Assembly: GCA_038217425.1 (NCBI GenBank)
Contig: JBBQPM010000113.1
Location: 1-21,730, forward strand
Reading direction: 5' to 3'
Origin: JAIEPT01 sp038217425
GTDB taxonomy: Bacteria > Planctomycetota > Planctomycetia > Gemmatales > Gemmataceae
DNA length: 21,730 nt
The position numbers were made by a program, and so were the translations under genes. Below the pieces are notes generated by a model. The model saw only the letters and a list, made by a program, of their open reading frames with translations, made no database searches and was not told where the DNA came from. Numbering within the stretch: position 1 is the stretch's first letter; each line of letters opens with the position of its first letter. Shown piece after piece: positions 20,202 to 21,730 of this stretch.

Positions 20202-20762
20202 TCACGGCAGATTGTTATTCACGATCTGCTGGCCTGCGTCGTCTTTGGTCTTAAACCACTGCCGATATTTATTCCGAAAGCCCTGACCGATATTTTGCGG
20301 CTCCTCGAAAACGTAGTAATTCTCCAGTGTCGGGAAGCTCTCGCGATTCGTCTGGATCCACTTGCGAATCGCCGACTCCTCCGAGTGGAACTTCTTGTCG
20401 CTCTCCGGGTAGACCTGCCGCAGACCTTTGCCCGCCTGATACTCGACGATGAAGAGCTGCTTGTTCCCCAGCGGCGATTTCTCGAACTGCTCGAGATTCT
20501 TCTTCAAATCCTCGATCTCTTGCTGGAGCGACTGGTTCTTCTTGAAGAGCCCCTCGGAATCTTTCTGCAATTCTAGCTGGGCCCGCAGCGCGTTGAGCTG
20601 ACGCGTCAAGATCTCGATCTCGTTCTTGGCGTTCTTGACTTCCCCCTCACGGCGTTCCTCCTGCGCGATCGGCATGAGCAGGAACACGCCGAACAGAAGC
20701 AGCAGAACGTCGATCAGCGGGATGAAGAAACGCGTGACGCTGCGCTGGGGCATCTGGATCAT
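20202..20762 (-). CDS. TolR/ExbD-like membrane stub with coiled coil
   Basis: The 186-residue protein starts MIQMPQRSVTRFFIPLIDVL, and its single membrane helix (about 11-33) carries the PLIDVLLLLFGVFLL pattern. D18 matches the proton-path Asp of TolR and ExbD (TolR D23, ExbD D25 in E. coli). The usual ExbD periplasmic domain does not follow. Instead there is a long coiled coil (about 35-97, AKNEIEILTRQLNALRAQLE and onward) and a C-terminal domain I do not recognise (about 100-186, LFIVEYQAGKGLRQVYPE). The ATG overlaps the stop of the TolQ-like gene as ATGA, so the two are probably made together. The frame is open far upstream, but that part is antiparallel to nothing useful and overlaps the TolQ-like gene. 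Role (inference): channel partner of the TolQ-like protein, with the coiled coil reaching into the periplasm. Confidence 0.87.
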   Translation of the reverse strand: MIQMPQRSVTRFFIPLIDVLLLLFGVFLLMPIAQEERREGEVKNAKNEIEILTRQLNALRAQLELQKDSEGLFKKNQSLQQEIEDLKKNLEQFEKSPLGNKQLFIVEYQAGKGLRQVYPESDKKFHSEESAIRKWIQTNRESFPTLENYYVFEEPQNIGQGFRNKYRQWFKTKDDAGQQIVNNNLP

Positions 20763-21283
20763 GGCGCGTCCTCGGGCTTTTTCTCGGGCCGAGGCTGGCC
20801 GCCGAGCGTGAGCATGAGATCTCGGCCAATGATGACGATCCAGGGGGGCAAGATATTGATGAAGGCCATGAAGAGCCCGGCGCCGGTCGCGGTGATGGCG
20901 GGGGCGTAGTTGCGAATGATGTCGGCCGGGCGCGGATTGGCCTGGTTGCCCACGAAATCGAAAGTCTGCAAAATGCCGGCGACCGTCCCCAGAAGTCCCA
21001 ACATCGGGAACCATTCCGCCGACTGCGCCAGGTGATTGATCCAGCGGTCCGCGACGTCGTCGAATCCGGTCCCGCGCCAGCGCAGCGCCCGCCAGGCCAG
21101 CAGCATCTGCACAACGAAGAGCGTGCCGCCGGCGCCCAGGATCAGCCATTCCATGTAGTGAATATTTTCCAGGAAGAATTGCATCGCCTGGACGGGGATG
21201 GCGAGAATTACCATCCCCGCAGCCAGGAAGGGGATGAGAATCAGGAAGGTGGGGACGACCCACTGAATCATTAGCCGGCGCAC
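20759..21283 (-). CDS. MotA/TolQ/ExbB-like proton channel protein
   Basis: The 174-residue inner-membrane protein has hydrophobic segments at about 8-32, 44-64, 92-108 and 128-152. Family motifs are GLLGTVAGILQTF (96-108) with T100, and YAPAITATGAGLFMAFINIL (126-145), matching the EALIATAIGLFVAIPA region of E. coli TolQ/ExbB. T133 aligns with the channel Thr, but the conserved Glu (ExbB E176) is replaced by Pro. It is shorter than TolQ (about 230 residues) and has a short C-terminal tail. With the TolR-like protein it should form a proton-driven motor (inference). The start is GTG directly after the thioesterase TGA, with GGAGGT six nt upstream; an ATG at 21271 is an alternative. Confidence 0.9.
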   Translation of the reverse strand: MRRLMIQWVVPTFLILIPFLAAGMVILAIPVQAMQFFLENIHYMEWLILGAGGTLFVVQMLLAWRALRWRGTGFDDVADRWINHLAQSAEWFPMLGLLGTVAGILQTFDFVGNQANPRPADIIRNYAPAITATGAGLFMAFINILPPWIVIIGRDLMLTLGGQPRPEKKPEDAP

Positions 21284-21676
21284 TCAGGCACCTCCGGGGA
21301 GACGTAAATGATCGGGCAGGATCTGGATTTTCCCGTCCCGATCGATGCAGCCGAGCGTCGTTTCGCCTTCCGCGAGGAGGGCGCCGTCGCGCAGCAGTTC
21401 GTAGCGATGTTCGATTTTGACGTGGGTGGTTCGCGTCACGTGGGTTCGCAGCGTTAGGACGTCGTCGTAGCGAGCCGGGCTTTTGTAGCGAACTTGCACC
21501 TTCGTCAGGACCAGCAGGTATCCCTGGTCTTCCAGATCTTTGTATGCCAAACCCTGGGCGCGGAGCAGTTCGATGCGACCTTGCTCGAAATAAACGAGAT
21601 AGTTGGCGTGGTGCAAGAGCCCCATGCGGTCAACCTCGGCGTAGCGAACGCGGATTTCGATCTCGCCGCTGGGCAT
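21284..21676 (-). CDS. YbgC-type acyl-CoA thioesterase (hotdog fold)
   Basis: The 130-residue protein matches the 4HBT/YbgC family: IRVRYAEVDRMGLLHHANYL near the N-terminus holds the catalytic Asp (VDRMG), HANY and the helix YFEQGRIELLRAQG. The rest has VQVRYKSPARYDDVLTLRTH and a terminal GETTLGCIDRDGKI strand pair. Such enzymes hydrolyse acyl-CoA or acyl-ACP thioesters in the cytoplasm. In many bacteria ybgC opens the tol-pal operon, and here it also sits directly before a TolQ-like gene with zero spacing. The frame is open to the window edge, but the ATG at 21676 has GAGGAG six nt upstream and gives the normal length. Confidence 0.92.
   Translation of the reverse strand: MPSGEIEIRVRYAEVDRMGLLHHANYLVYFEQGRIELLRAQGLAYKDLEDQGYLLVLTKVQVRYKSPARYDDVLTLRTHVTRTTHVKIEHRYELLRDGALLAEGETTLGCIDRDGKIQILPDHLRLPGGA
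21290..21295 (-). promoter_or_regulatory. Strong Shine-Dalgarno site for the GTG start of the TolQ-like gene
   Basis: GGAGGT lies inside the last codons of the thioesterase gene, 6 nt before the GTG at 21283. It supports the GTG over the ATG at 21271 and implies coupled translation of the two genes. Confidence 0.75.
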
Positions 21677-21730
21677 GGCACTCCTCGAATGGACCGATCG
21701 CGTGGGGAGCCCGCAGCGCAAGCAAGGCAT

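Overview
This 21.7 kb window is GC-rich, tightly packed chromosomal DNA that reads as Planctomycetota, most likely a Gemmataceae-type bacterium (inference). The clues are a TIGR03000-type domain, multi-heme cytochromes with a PA14 domain, a PQQ sugar dehydrogenase fused to a cytochrome c tail, an ECF sigma factor beside a giant Ser/Thr kinase with a formylglycine-generating-enzyme (FGE)-like C-terminus, a secreted sulfatase, and nested palindromic intergenic elements. I see no tRNA, rRNA, CRISPR array, transposase or phage gene.

Left part (1-10379): a secreted five-heme PA14 cytochrome (minus, runs off the left edge), an acyl-CoA dehydrogenase (plus), a small secreted Met/Gly/Gln-rich protein (minus), peptide deformylase (minus), a divergent PQQ-type sugar dehydrogenase with two c-heme motifs that overlaps ruvA by ATGA (plus), and an old yellow enzyme (minus). 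Palindromes lie on both sides of the acyl-CoA dehydrogenase gene.

Middle (10541-15806): an ECF sigma factor, then 16 nt later a 1547-residue protein with the order kinase, STAND-type NTPase, one membrane helix, HEAT-like region, FGE-like domain. The last domain lacks the cysteines of true FGE, so it looks like a binding or sensing module.

Right part (15828-21676, all minus). A tight five-gene operon starts with a YbgC-type thioesterase, then a TolQ/ExbB-like protein, a TolR/ExbD-like membrane stub with a coiled coil, a two-helix protein whose C-terminus resembles the TolR/ExbD periplasmic domain, and a TIGR03000-transglutaminase. The order recalls ybgC-tolQ-tolR, but TolR seems split over two proteins and the TolQ-like subunit lacks the usual glutamate. 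Downstream, past a 151-bp palindromic element, lie a sulfatase with an N-terminal TonB C-terminal domain and a small stand-alone TonB-C protein. In frame beyond the stop of the small gene is a remnant of a sulfatase C-terminus, so the small gene looks like a collapsed duplicate of the fusion gene. This remodelled Tol/Ton-like region is the best candidate for something undescribed.
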